Assembly: GCA_029688825.1 (NCBI GenBank)
Contig: JARUKX010000003.1
Span: 62,001 to 126,000, forward strand
Length of the DNA: 64,000 nt
Reading direction: 5' to 3'
Source of the DNA: Haloarculaceae archaeon H-GB1-1
GTDB taxonomy: Archaea > Halobacteriota > Halobacteria > Halobacteriales > Haloarculaceae
The notes beneath the pieces were generated by a model, which saw nothing but the letters and a program-made list of their open reading frames with translations, was not told the origin of the DNA and searched no databases. A program made the position numbers and the translations under genes. Shown here piece after piece: positions 40,400-47,787 of the stretch (position 1 is its first letter; every line of letters starts with the position of its first letter).

Positions 40400-41179
40400 A
40401 TGGAACAGTCGCTCGACGAGGTCGGGTTCCTCTCTCGGTCGGAAAACCGGGTTCGCGTGCTCGATTCGCTCGCGACGGAGTCGCTGACCCGCCGCGAACT
40501 ACAGGCCGAGACGGACGCCTCGCAGGCGACGCTGAGTCGGATACTGGAGGACTTCGACGACAGAACGTGGGTCGCAAAGCGCGGCGCAACCTACGAAGCG
40601 ACGGCCCCCGGTTCGTGGGTCATCGAGCGATTCGATGCCCTGCAGCAGGCGATCGACGTGAGCAGCGAGCTCGCGGACGTGGCGTCGTGGCTTCCGACCG
40701 ACGTCGACGGGTTCGACGTGAGCTGGCTCGCGGAGGCCGAAGTGATCACACCCACCCCTACCGAGCCGAACGCCCCCATGGAACGTCTCGAACAGACCCT
40801 CCGCGCCGGCAGTCGAGTACGCGTCCTGTCGTACGCATACAACAAGGACTGCCTCGACGCGAACGTGGCCGCAGTGGAAGACCGCGGGCAGCGTTACAGC
40901 GGTATCTATCCTCATCCCGCAGTCTCCACCTTGCGCGACAATTCGGAGTGGCGCGACCAGTTGGAATCGCTCCTGGACTCCGAACGGGTCACCGTCTCGG
41001 TTTACGACGGAGAGATTCCGTGTTCGGTCGGCATCGTCGACGACGAAGTACAACTGACCATCCGCGACGACGACGGCATCGTCCGTGCAGTACTCGTCGC
41101 CGACTCCGAACCGCTCCTGAGGTGGGCCGAGTCGCTGTATGAAACCTATCTCCGTGACTCCGCGCCGATCGATGAGTGA
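40400..41179 (+). CDS. Winged-helix transcriptional regulator
   Basis: A 259-residue two-domain regulator. The N-terminal winged helix (VRVLDSLATESLTRRELQAE, ASQATLSRILEDF, then the wing KRGATYEATAPG) is followed by a roughly 170-residue C-terminal domain (VRVLSYAYNKDCLDANVAAV, ERVTVSVYDGEIPCSVGIVD) of the type found in archaeal HTH_5/DUF1724-like regulators, probably sensing a ligand. A TATA-like cttatc at 40370-40375 gives a leaderless start. It is flanked upstream by a perfect inverted repeat and downstream by a gene with the same motif, which defines a likely small regulon. Confidence 0.87.
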   Translation: MEQSLDEVGFLSRSENRVRVLDSLATESLTRRELQAETDASQATLSRILEDFDDRTWVAKRGATYEATAPGSWVIERFDALQQAIDVSSELADVASWLPTDVDGFDVSWLAEAEVITPTPTEPNAPMERLEQTLRAGSRVRVLSYAYNKDCLDANVAAVEDRGQRYSGIYPHPAVSTLRDNSEWRDQLESLLDSERVTVSVYDGEIPCSVGIVDDEVQLTIRDDDGIVRAVLVADSEPLLRWAESLYETYLRDSAPIDE

Positions 41180-41196
41180 GCCGTTCTCCGCCGGAG

Positions 41197-41209
41197 TGAA
41201 AAAGTTTCA
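41197..41209. promoter_or_regulatory. Second copy of the TGAAA-N3-TTTCA motif
   Basis: The sequence tgaaa-aag-tttca (preceded by g) matches the core of the operator at 40326-40348. It lies 37-49 nt before the ATG of the PPOX-type gene, just upstream of where its TATA box should be. Confidence 0.6.
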
Positions 41210-41245
41210 AAACGGGTTCTTGTCCCTCGCTTTCGTGGGGGACGT

Positions 41246-41656
41246 ATGGAGACGATTCCAGAGAGCCGATTGGATTTGTTCGAGAAGCCGGCAATAGCCA
41301 CGTTCGCGTCCTCGCTTCCGGACGGTCGTCCTCACGTCGCCCCGGTGTGGGTGGACTACGACGGCGCGCATCTCCTCGTCGTGACGCTCGAAGGGTCTCG
41401 GAAACACAAGAACGTCCAGCACGACCCGCGCGTCACGGTAACGGTCATCGACCCCGACGATATGTACCGATACGTGGAAGTCCGCGGCCACGTCGAGACG
41501 GTGTCCGAAGACGACGCACTCGAATTCAGCGACGAACAGGCGAAACGATACTGGGGGGTCGAACAGTATCCCTATTCGCGTGAGAAACCACGCGTGCTCT
41601 TTCACATCCAGCCGGAACGGGTCGTTGCACCGACGATGGAAACCCCGACCGAGTAG
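41246..41656 (+). CDS. PPOX-class flavin/F420-binding oxidoreductase
   Basis: A 136-residue split-barrel protein of the pyridoxamine 5'-phosphate oxidase superfamily. ATFASSLPDGRPHVAPVWVD at the N-terminus and VVTLEGSRKHKNVQHDPRVT (phosphate-contacting Lys/His region) are family-typical. It dimerises around FMN or the deazaflavin F420. The sequence looks like the archaeal/actinobacterial F420-type branch, but the cofactor is not certain. It directly follows the HTH gene and carries that gene's putative operator upstream, so it is a likely target. Confidence 0.85.
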   Translation: METIPESRLDLFEKPAIATFASSLPDGRPHVAPVWVDYDGAHLLVVTLEGSRKHKNVQHDPRVTVTVIDPDDMYRYVEVRGHVETVSEDDALEFSDEQAKRYWGVEQYPYSREKPRVLFHIQPERVVAPTMETPTE

Positions 41657-41689
41657 GGCGAAAGCGACACCAACCATCGCACGACGCCA

Positions 41690-42595
41690 TCACTCCAGAT
41701 AGCCCAGCGCGGCCAGCCTGTCGGTCGGCTCCTCCACGTCGGCTTCGCCGGGGCGGTCCTCGGTCTCACCGTTCGGTGGCTCGAAGACGACCCATGGGAC
41801 GCCGACGAGCTGTCGGATCGGGATCTCGTTGGGATGTTCGACCAGCCCCCACTCGCCGAACAGTTCGCCGTGGTCGGAGGTGATGGCGACCGTGTACCCG
41901 TCGCTCGATAGCTCGGCGGCGAACTCGCACGCCGTTCGCCACGCGAACTTCGCGCAGATCTCGTAGGACAGCATCGCGGCGTCGAGGTCCACGAGGCCGT
42001 TCGCGAGCACCCGTTGGATGCTGAACGGGCCGTCTTGATTCACGTCGAGGTTGTGGGGATGCAGCCCGTTCGGGACCGCCCGAACCTCCCCGTCGAGTTC
42101 GGTGACGTGCGGATAGTGGGGCTGGACGGTGTGGGCGACGACGCGATCGCCGTCCTCCACGTGGCGTCTCGTTTCCTCGTAGACGGGTTTCGGCGGCACC
42201 GTCGCCACGTCGTCGGCCCACAGCGACTCGGCCACGTCGACGTGCCGGTAGTTCCGCGCCGGGTCGTACTTCCGGGTCTGCGGATTCGCGCTGACGTAGG
42301 TCGTTCCCTCGAAGACGCCGCTCTCGTGGGCGCGCTGCAGGAATTCGGGTGTGGCCGTCGCGGGCGAGACGGCCCGGTCCACTGCAGCGAACTCGGCGAC
42401 CGCCGCGACGGTGTCGTACCGGCAGGCGTCGAGAATCAGAAGCGCATCCCAGTCGGTCCGGTCGATGCGGTCGAACAGGTCGGCGTCCCACCCGGCGGCG
42501 AAGCGCTTCTGACAGAGCCACTTCCAGGCGCGATAGGAGAACGGCTCCGTCGAGACGTCGCCCGCCGAGAACCACGGTGCTCGCCGACCCAGCAT
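41690..42595 (-). CDS. Sulfatase/alkaline-phosphatase-fold protein B
   Basis: A 301-residue paralogue of the protein at 38295. ALLILDACRYDTV and ITSDHGELFGEW carry the metal ligands, HTVQPHYPHV the histidine site. Again the formylglycine motif is absent: the corresponding stretch is ATATPEFLQRA, aligning its Thr with that of protein A. It ends RLAALGYLE, almost the same as the APS kinase tail. No signal peptide is visible, so it acts in the cytoplasm or at the inner membrane face. Likely role: phosphate- or sulfate-ester chemistry on glycan precursors; not a proven sulfatase. Confidence 0.82.
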   Translation of the reverse strand: MLGRRAPWFSAGDVSTEPFSYRAWKWLCQKRFAAGWDADLFDRIDRTDWDALLILDACRYDTVAAVAEFAAVDRAVSPATATPEFLQRAHESGVFEGTTYVSANPQTRKYDPARNYRHVDVAESLWADDVATVPPKPVYEETRRHVEDGDRVVAHTVQPHYPHVTELDGEVRAVPNGLHPHNLDVNQDGPFSIQRVLANGLVDLDAAMLSYEICAKFAWRTACEFAAELSSDGYTVAITSDHGELFGEWGLVEHPNEIPIRQLVGVPWVVFEPPNGETEDRPGEADVEEPTDRLAALGYLE

Positions 42596-42626
42596 TGCTC
42601 GGCTGAACGAACCCGCGTCCCGGACT

Positions 42627-43481
42627 TTACTCTGTCGAAGGGTACTCGACGACGCTCTCGTACTCCCAGACGAGGTCGAAGTATCGCTTCAGCCCGGCGA
42701 CGAACGACCCGTTCTCGGTGATCGCGGCCTGGCGCATGTGCAGCGGGACGTCCAGTTCCTCCACGAGCAGGATTGCAGTTCCCGTCTCGTAGTCCATGCT
42801 CGGGTCGGTGAGGGTGCCTCGCCACGGGAGCTTCTCGGTGCTGAATCGGACGCCGAGTTCTGGATACGTCGCGGTGACGTGCTCGACGATCTCGGCCTGG
42901 ATGGCGCGGTTGTGCTCGTCGAGGTGCTTCGGATGCAGAAAGAGGATGGAGACGTCAATTCCCCGTTCGAGGGCGTCCTCGAACGCAGCCTCGACTGACT
43001 CGAAGTACTCGAAGCTTTTGGTGAGGACGCAGATCTGCTCGGTAGCCTCGTCGTAGAGGCGTCGGGTCTCTCGCTCGCTCGGTTCGCCGACGTCGACGAC
43101 GTGGAACAGTTCCTCGGCGGGCCGGATGTCCTCGCTCGCGCGTTCGTAACGGGGGCGATACTCCGAGAGGAACGCCTCCCGTCGGTCGTCGAGCGTCGCC
43201 TGGAACTGCTCGTACTCCTGGCGTCGGTTGTCGACCGCGCGGTCGAGTATCGCCTCGGGGGCTTTCGGCTGGTACTCCTTCGGACGACCGGGGATGACCT
43301 CGATGAAGCCCCGGTCGGAGAGCGCGTCGAGGACGCCGTAGATGCGGGCTTTCGGGATTCCCGTTGCCTCGGCGAGGTTCGGTGCGGTCGTCCGACCCAA
43401 CGTGAGCAGTTCCGTCAACGCCGTGACCTCGTACTCCGTGAGTCCCAGCAGATCGAGCACGTCGTCCGCACCGTCGGTCAT
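42627..43481 (-). CDS. TrmB-family sugar-type transcriptional regulator
   Basis: A 284-residue regulator. The N-terminal winged helix (LGLTEYEVTALTELLTLGRT, then ATGIPKARIYGVLDALSDRG) is followed by a coiled linker and a C-terminal phospholipase-D-like or sugar-binding TrmB domain (ICVLTKSFEYFESVEAAF, DVSILFLHPKHL). TrmB proteins in archaea sense sugars and control glycolytic and gluconeogenic genes. A TATA-like box (minus strand, 43505-43511) supports the start. A TACT-N8-GAGTA palindrome, the form of the known Halobacterium TrmB site, lies 33 nt upstream of that box. Confidence 0.88.
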   Translation of the reverse strand: MTDGADDVLDLLGLTEYEVTALTELLTLGRTTAPNLAEATGIPKARIYGVLDALSDRGFIEVIPGRPKEYQPKAPEAILDRAVDNRRQEYEQFQATLDDRREAFLSEYRPRYERASEDIRPAEELFHVVDVGEPSERETRRLYDEATEQICVLTKSFEYFESVEAAFEDALERGIDVSILFLHPKHLDEHNRAIQAEIVEHVTATYPELGVRFSTEKLPWRGTLTDPSMDYETGTAILLVEELDVPLHMRQAAITENGSFVAGLKRYFDLVWEYESVVEYPSTE

Positions 43482-43543
43482 GTACGTCGATTCGGGGAGG
43501 GATGCATAAAGGGCTGCGAAAGATTCATACGCTCTGCGAGTTC

Positions 43544-43566
43544 AGTTACTCACGAACTGAGTAACT
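43544..43566. promoter_or_regulatory. Operator candidate: agttactca-N5-tgagtaact
   Basis: A perfect 9-bp inverted repeat with spacer cgaac, ending exactly at the ATG of the small gene at 43567. It contains TACT-N8-GAGTA, the consensus known for the Halobacterium TrmB regulator. It lies in the 85-nt divergent gap between the TrmB-family gene and the small gene. Confidence 0.75.
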
Positions 43567-43755
43567 ATGTCCGGGCAAGACACCACCGTCCAGATGGCCG
43601 ATGCGAAGTCTGCGGTCGACGCCGATGCGGAGACGGGGACCGATTCGGCAGTCGATTCCGACGCCGACAACGACGACGACCACCTCGCGGATATCGAGGA
43701 TGGGGCCGGCTGCACGGAGATCTGGGAGCACCTGAGCGACCGTCGCGAGGAGTAG
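43567..43755 (+). CDS. 62-residue acidic protein
   Basis: A small, strongly acidic protein: a Ser/Ala/Asp-rich low-complexity first half (SAVDADAETGTDSAVDSDAD) and a C-terminal helix DGAGCTEIWEHLSDRREE. The acidic half is probably disordered, whereas the Cys/Trp-containing tail looks conserved enough for a binding helix. No family is recognised. Its ATG directly follows the TrmB-like palindrome, so a regulator bound there would block transcription or translation. A T5 run at 43772-43776 after the stop may be a terminator. Confidence 0.55.
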   Translation: MSGQDTTVQMADAKSAVDADAETGTDSAVDSDADNDDDHLADIEDGAGCTEIWEHLSDRREE

Positions 43756-43771
43756 CCTCGACCAGGTAGCT

Positions 43772-43776
43772 TTTTC
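43772..43776 (+). terminator. T-rich stretch after the 62-residue gene
   Basis: The sequence gctttttctc follows the stop at 43755 by 16 nt. Short T-runs end haloarchaeal transcripts, and this one separates the small gene from aglJ (start 43802). No hairpin is seen. Confidence 0.35.
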
Positions 43777-43801
43777 TCGGGGACGGGCTAAGGCCTTCGT
43801 A

Positions 43802-44818
43802 ATGGCCGACCGTGACGATGTCTGCGTCCTCATCCCGACGTACAACGAGGCGGAGGCTATCGGCAACGTCATCGACGACTACCGAGGGGCGGGGTTCGAG
43901 CACGTGCTTGTCATCGACGGGGAGTCGGCGGACGCGACGCAGGAGATCGCGGCCGACCACGGTGCGCGCGTCGTCGAGCAGTCGGGTTCGGGCAAGGGAC
44001 AGGCAGTCCGGGAGGCCGTCCGCATGATCGAACAGCCCTACGTCCTGATGCTGGACGGCGACGCGACCTATCGAGCAGCCGATGCCGACGCGATGCTCGA
44101 ACCGCTGTTCTCCGGGCGCGCGGACCACGTCATCGGTGACCGTTTCGCTGACATGGAGACGGGGGCGATGACTCGGCTCAACGGCTTCGGCAACCGACTC
44201 ATCAACGGCGCGTTCCGGTTCATCCACGGGCGCGACTTGCAGGACATCCTCAGCGGCTATCGTGCCTTCACGACCGACTCGTTCCAGCGACTCAACCTCG
44301 AGGCGGACGGGTTCGGCATCGAGACGGAGATGGCCGTCGAGTGCGTGAAACACAACGTCCCGACGGCCGTCGTCCCCATCCGCTACGAGGCGCGCCCGGA
44401 CGAATCGGAGACGAACCTCCGGCCGTTTCGCGATGGCGGGGTCATCATCTTCACGCTGTACCAGATGGCGAAGACGAACAACCCCCTGTTCTACTTCGGG
44501 AGCGTGGGCGCGCTCAGCACGATCACGGGTCTCGGGCTCGGCGCGTGGGTCGCCGTCGAGTGGTTCACGCGGAACGTCTCCCACGAGGTCATCGCCTTCG
44601 TCGCTGGCGTGGCCATCCTCTTCGGCGTCCAGTTGCTCATGTTCGGCATCCTGTCGGACATGATCGTCGCCGTCAATCGAGAACAGACGCGACAACTGGA
44701 GGAGTTGACGCGCCAGTTGGGCGAGGAGGTTCGGCGTCCGCCGGCGGCGGAGTCGGACCGGACCGCAGAGACCGAGACGCCACCGGCCGCAAATCCGGGC
44801 CGAACCGAACGCGACTAG
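43802..44818 (+). CDS. aglJ: Dolichyl-phosphate hexosyltransferase AglJ
   Basis: A 338-residue GT2 enzyme that puts the first hexose on dolichyl phosphate in S-layer N-glycosylation. DDVCVLIPTYNEAEAIGNVI, LVIDGESADATQEIA and the metal-binding LMLDGDATYR (DXD) are diagnostic. DILSGYRAF and the FGIETEMAVECVKH motif are dolichyl-phosphate transferase features. Two C-terminal helices (about 225-290) anchor it. The final 40 residues are a charged, Glu/Arg-rich tail. It lies 17 kb from aglB, as glycosylation genes are split in this window. Confidence 0.93.
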   Translation: MADRDDVCVLIPTYNEAEAIGNVIDDYRGAGFEHVLVIDGESADATQEIAADHGARVVEQSGSGKGQAVREAVRMIEQPYVLMLDGDATYRAADADAMLEPLFSGRADHVIGDRFADMETGAMTRLNGFGNRLINGAFRFIHGRDLQDILSGYRAFTTDSFQRLNLEADGFGIETEMAVECVKHNVPTAVVPIRYEARPDESETNLRPFRDGGVIIFTLYQMAKTNNPLFYFGSVGALSTITGLGLGAWVAVEWFTRNVSHEVIAFVAGVAILFGVQLLMFGILSDMIVAVNREQTRQLEELTRQLGEEVRRPPAAESDRTAETETPPAANPGRTERD

Positions 44819-45144
44819 AAGGGAACGAGTCGGCGGATCTGCCCCAGCAGGCTTCTCGAAGACGCTTCACGCTTGCGCTCGAACACCGGATGGACGGCGT
44901 TCAGTAGTTCCTGTTCGGTCTCGAACTCCGTCTGCCCGACCTCGTCGAGGATGTCCCCGAAGGAGATCGCACTCCCCGAGGCGTCGTACGGAATCTCCGC
45001 GTGACCGAGACGATCGCGGAGGTCCCGTTTCGTCGTCGGATAGCTGACCTCGGCCTCCGACAACTGCGCGTCGAGCGCTGCGATGCCGAACTCGACGACG
45101 TCGGGTCCGTCGTCGATGTCGTTCGATGGTGGCCGTACTCCCAT
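44815..45144 (-). CDS. DUF5789-like small haloarchaeal protein
   Basis: A 109-residue soluble protein. The middle region (VSYPTTKRDLRDRLGHAEIP and SFGDILDEVGQTEFETEQEL) resembles haloarchaeal DUF5789/DUF2795-type helical domains, whose function is unknown. It converges with aglJ and overlaps its end by 4 nt. Just upstream, 45153-45162 is the perfect 10-bp palindrome aggtatacct, placed between a TATA-like cattttcag (about 45168-45176) and the ATG. The name is a similarity-from-memory call. Confidence 0.68.
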   Translation of the reverse strand: MGVRPPSNDIDDGPDVVEFGIAALDAQLSEAEVSYPTTKRDLRDRLGHAEIPYDASGSAISFGDILDEVGQTEFETEQELLNAVHPVFERKREASSRSLLGQIRRLVPF

Positions 45145-45152
45145 TGTTCAAG

Positions 45153-45162
45153 AGGTATACCT
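45153..45162. promoter_or_regulatory. 10-bp palindrome aggtatacct
   Basis: A perfect palindrome 9-18 nt before the ATG at 45144, over the likely transcription start of the DUF5789-like gene. It could be an operator, though a 10-bp palindrome can arise by chance. Confidence 0.4.
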
Positions 45163-45262
45163 GCACTACTGAAAATGCTGTGGGGTTCGATAACGCCCAG
45201 ACTGGTCACGCCTGTCGCGAGTCCCCGTCAGGGATAAGCCGCACCCGTCCGATGGGTCGATA

Positions 45263-46912
45263 ATGTCGTCGCTGCCGACGCCGTCGTTGCCGGCGTGGTT
45301 CCCGCTGGTCCGAGTCGCTCTGTTCGTCGTGGTCGTGGGCTCGCTCCTGTCCGTCCGCCGCCTCTCCTCCGGCTCAGGTCGGTGGAGTGACGTCCTCCGC
45401 CGACGCTTCGTGCTCGGCGTTCCCTGGGGAACGCTCCTGACCGCCGGTATCGTCCTCGCGTTCTATCTTCTCGTCCAGAACGGGCTCCAGCGGCCCGCCG
45501 ACCCGCTCGTGGTGCCGTTCATCGCGTGGTCGTACTTCTACCCGTTCGGCGTCCTCACGTCGCCGTTCGCCCACGCGAGCCTCGGTCACGTGACCGGAAA
45601 CCTCCTCGGAACGCTCACGCTCGCGCCGATTGCGGAGTACGCCATCAGTCACTATCCGACCAGGCGAGGCAGTCAGTCGTTCTCCTCGCTTCGGACGAAC
45701 CCATTCGTCCGCGTGTTCGCGATTCCAGTCGGGTCGCTAGTAGGGGGACTCCTCACTGGCGTGTTCTCGTTCGGTCCGGTCATCGGGTTCTCCGGTGTGG
45801 TGTTCGCGTTCGCGGGCTTCGCGCTCGTCCGCTACCCGCTGGTGACCCTGTTGGCGCTCGTCGGCCGCCGCGTCGTCGGGTTGGTCTATCAGTCGCTCCG
45901 CAATCCGGAGATAGTCGCGTCGGGCCGGACGGAGTTCGTCACGCCGTGGTTCGCCAACATCGCGATCCACGGCCACTACTACGGCTTCCTCCTGGGGGCG
46001 ATCGCGGGGCTGCTGGTCGTCCGAGCGCGAACCCATCGTCCGTCGTCCGGCAGGCTGTGGTTCGGGTTCGTCGGGTTCGCGGTCTTCCAGGCACTCTGGG
46101 CGCTGTACCTCCCGCTCGGTGGCGACCGGTACCGGCTATACCGCGCCGTTGGCGTCGGCGTCGTGTTCGGGCTGGCCACGCTGCTGACCGTCGCCGCCCT
46201 GTCGAGTCGCCGTCCACTCGTCCGTCGTATCGACCTCAAACGACACGAGGCGGCGGTCGGACTGGTGGTCGTCGTCCTGCTGGCGATGAGCGTCGTCGCG
46301 GTTCCGGTCAACCTCATCGCCGTCGCCGACCAGTCGAACGCGTCCCAGGGCGTCGAAATCCGCGACTACCACGTCTTCTACGGCGAGGAGATTCCCAACG
46401 GGTACGTCGCGGGCGTCGACGTGCCCCTCTACAACGAGAGCCAGGAGTTCAACGCCAGCGGCGTCATCGTGACGAGCGAACGGCGGTCGCTGTGGTACCC
46501 CGCGGTGCGAAAGGGGCAACTGGCTCGGACGGGGAATCGGACCGTCCGGATCGGTGGGGCAGACTGGGAGCGGACGGTCGAGGTCAACCGCACGGGCTGG
46601 CAGGTCCTCGGAAACGGCACCGCGTACAAGATATTCTTTCGGACCGACACCGAGCCGAAACGGCTCGTCTACACGTCCGACCGGGTCCGGGCGGATCCCC
46701 GCGTGGACGGACGGAACATCTCCATCAGGCCGACGAACGGCAGCTACGAACTCGTCGTGACGAACGGCAATACGACGCTGGAGACCGCGCCGATTCCGGA
46801 GCCGAACAACGAGACGACGGTCGCGGGGTTACGGTTCAACCGGAGTGGGACGAAGCTCACGGTGTTCAGCGACGATACGCGCATCCAAATCGCGTCGCGA
46901 GAGACGCACTGA
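45263..46912 (+). CDS. Rhomboid intramembrane protease with extracytoplasmic domain
   Basis: A 549-residue protein. The rhomboid core spans about residues 50-255: HASLGHVTGNLLG (105-116), the nucleophile Ser177 in GFSGVVFAF, and the base His in IHGHYYGFLLG (236/238). More helices follow to about 355. The last 190 residues form an extracytoplasmic beta domain with many sequons (NAS, NES, NRT, NGS, NET). Rhomboid loss alters S-layer glycans in Haloferax, so the position near aglJ is notable. A TATA-like gggataag at 45230-45237 supports the ATG. Confidence 0.9.
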   Translation: MSSLPTPSLPAWFPLVRVALFVVVVGSLLSVRRLSSGSGRWSDVLRRRFVLGVPWGTLLTAGIVLAFYLLVQNGLQRPADPLVVPFIAWSYFYPFGVLTSPFAHASLGHVTGNLLGTLTLAPIAEYAISHYPTRRGSQSFSSLRTNPFVRVFAIPVGSLVGGLLTGVFSFGPVIGFSGVVFAFAGFALVRYPLVTLLALVGRRVVGLVYQSLRNPEIVASGRTEFVTPWFANIAIHGHYYGFLLGAIAGLLVVRARTHRPSSGRLWFGFVGFAVFQALWALYLPLGGDRYRLYRAVGVGVVFGLATLLTVAALSSRRPLVRRIDLKRHEAAVGLVVVVLLAMSVVAVPVNLIAVADQSNASQGVEIRDYHVFYGEEIPNGYVAGVDVPLYNESQEFNASGVIVTSERRSLWYPAVRKGQLARTGNRTVRIGGADWERTVEVNRTGWQVLGNGTAYKIFFRTDTEPKRLVYTSDRVRADPRVDGRNISIRPTNGSYELVVTNGNTTLETAPIPEPNNETTVAGLRFNRSGTKLTVFSDDTRIQIASRETH

Positions 46913-46931
46913 ATCGATCGCAGTCGTGGGG

Positions 46932-47558
46932 TCACTCACGCCACTCGACGCGGAAGACCTCGGCGTCGACGACGTGGTCGTCCTTCTCGTGGAACTCGAA
47001 CTGGTGTGGAAGCTCGAACTCCGCGGCGAAGGCGTGCGTGACCGCGCCGTGATTGTCGGCGGCGAACGATTCAACGAACTCCTTGCTCCCCTCGTTGTGG
47101 ATGGAGTAGGAGACGTCGGCGATCTCGCTGGCGGTCGCGAGGAACGCGCGGTCGGCGTGTTCGTTGCCAGCCTGCGCACCGAACGGCGGGTTCATCAGGA
47201 CCGTCGTCGGCCCATCGGGACAGAGCGGGGCCCGCGTCGCGTCGGCCCGGACCCACGAGACGGAGCTCGCGGCGGCGACTCGCCGTTCGTTCTCGATGGC
47301 CGTCGCCAACGGTGCGGGGTCGACGTCCAGCCCGACCACCTGCGTCGGGCCCCTGAGGACGGCCCCCAGCGCGAGCATCCCGGTGCCGCAGCCGAGGTCG
47401 ACGACGACGTGGTCCTCGACGTCCCCCTGGAGGTCGGCAGTGTGGACGAGCGTCGCCGCCAGCTCCGGTGGCGTCCGGTACTGTTCGAGCGAGACTTGCG
47501 GATCGTCGAACCCCGCGACGACGCCGAGCTGCTGTGCCAGTGCGCGTTTCGTGCTCAT
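46932..47558 (-). CDS. METTL5-type RNA adenine methyltransferase
   Basis: A 208-residue SAM-dependent N6-adenine methyltransferase. Motif I is VVVDLGCGTGMLALGA, motif IV is the adenine-flipping NPPFGAQAGN. The N-terminal LEQYRTPPELAATLVH is typical of METTL5/archaeal homologues, which methylate rRNA. The family member in human acts on 18S A1832; the archaeal site is inferred to be equivalent. It is convergent with the rhomboid gene (19-nt gap). Confidence 0.88.
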   Translation of the reverse strand: MSTKRALAQQLGVVAGFDDPQVSLEQYRTPPELAATLVHTADLQGDVEDHVVVDLGCGTGMLALGAVLRGPTQVVGLDVDPAPLATAIENERRVAAASSVSWVRADATRAPLCPDGPTTVLMNPPFGAQAGNEHADRAFLATASEIADVSYSIHNEGSKEFVESFAADNHGAVTHAFAAEFELPHQFEFHEKDDHVVDAEVFRVEWRE

Positions 47559-47787
47559 GCGCTCGACTGGGTGATTCGCGCCCCCACGGTAAAGGTTGGT
47601 GGGGCCGGCCCCGACCGACGGGCCGCGACCGAACTCCGAGGTTCACCAGAGATTACTCGGCCGTTCGCTCTCCATAACTAAACCCGAATCGTTCGAACCG
47701 TTCGGTCAGATCCGTGAACGCTGGTGGTTTCCGTTCGACGCGACGAAGTGGCCGAGCGACTGCAACGGTCCAGGGTGACGGACCATC

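Noticed and set aside
43546-43872. A 108-residue minus-strand frame over the 62-residue gene and the start of aglJ
   Set aside because: It overlaps the well-supported AglJ N-terminus and lacks haloarchaeal acidity.
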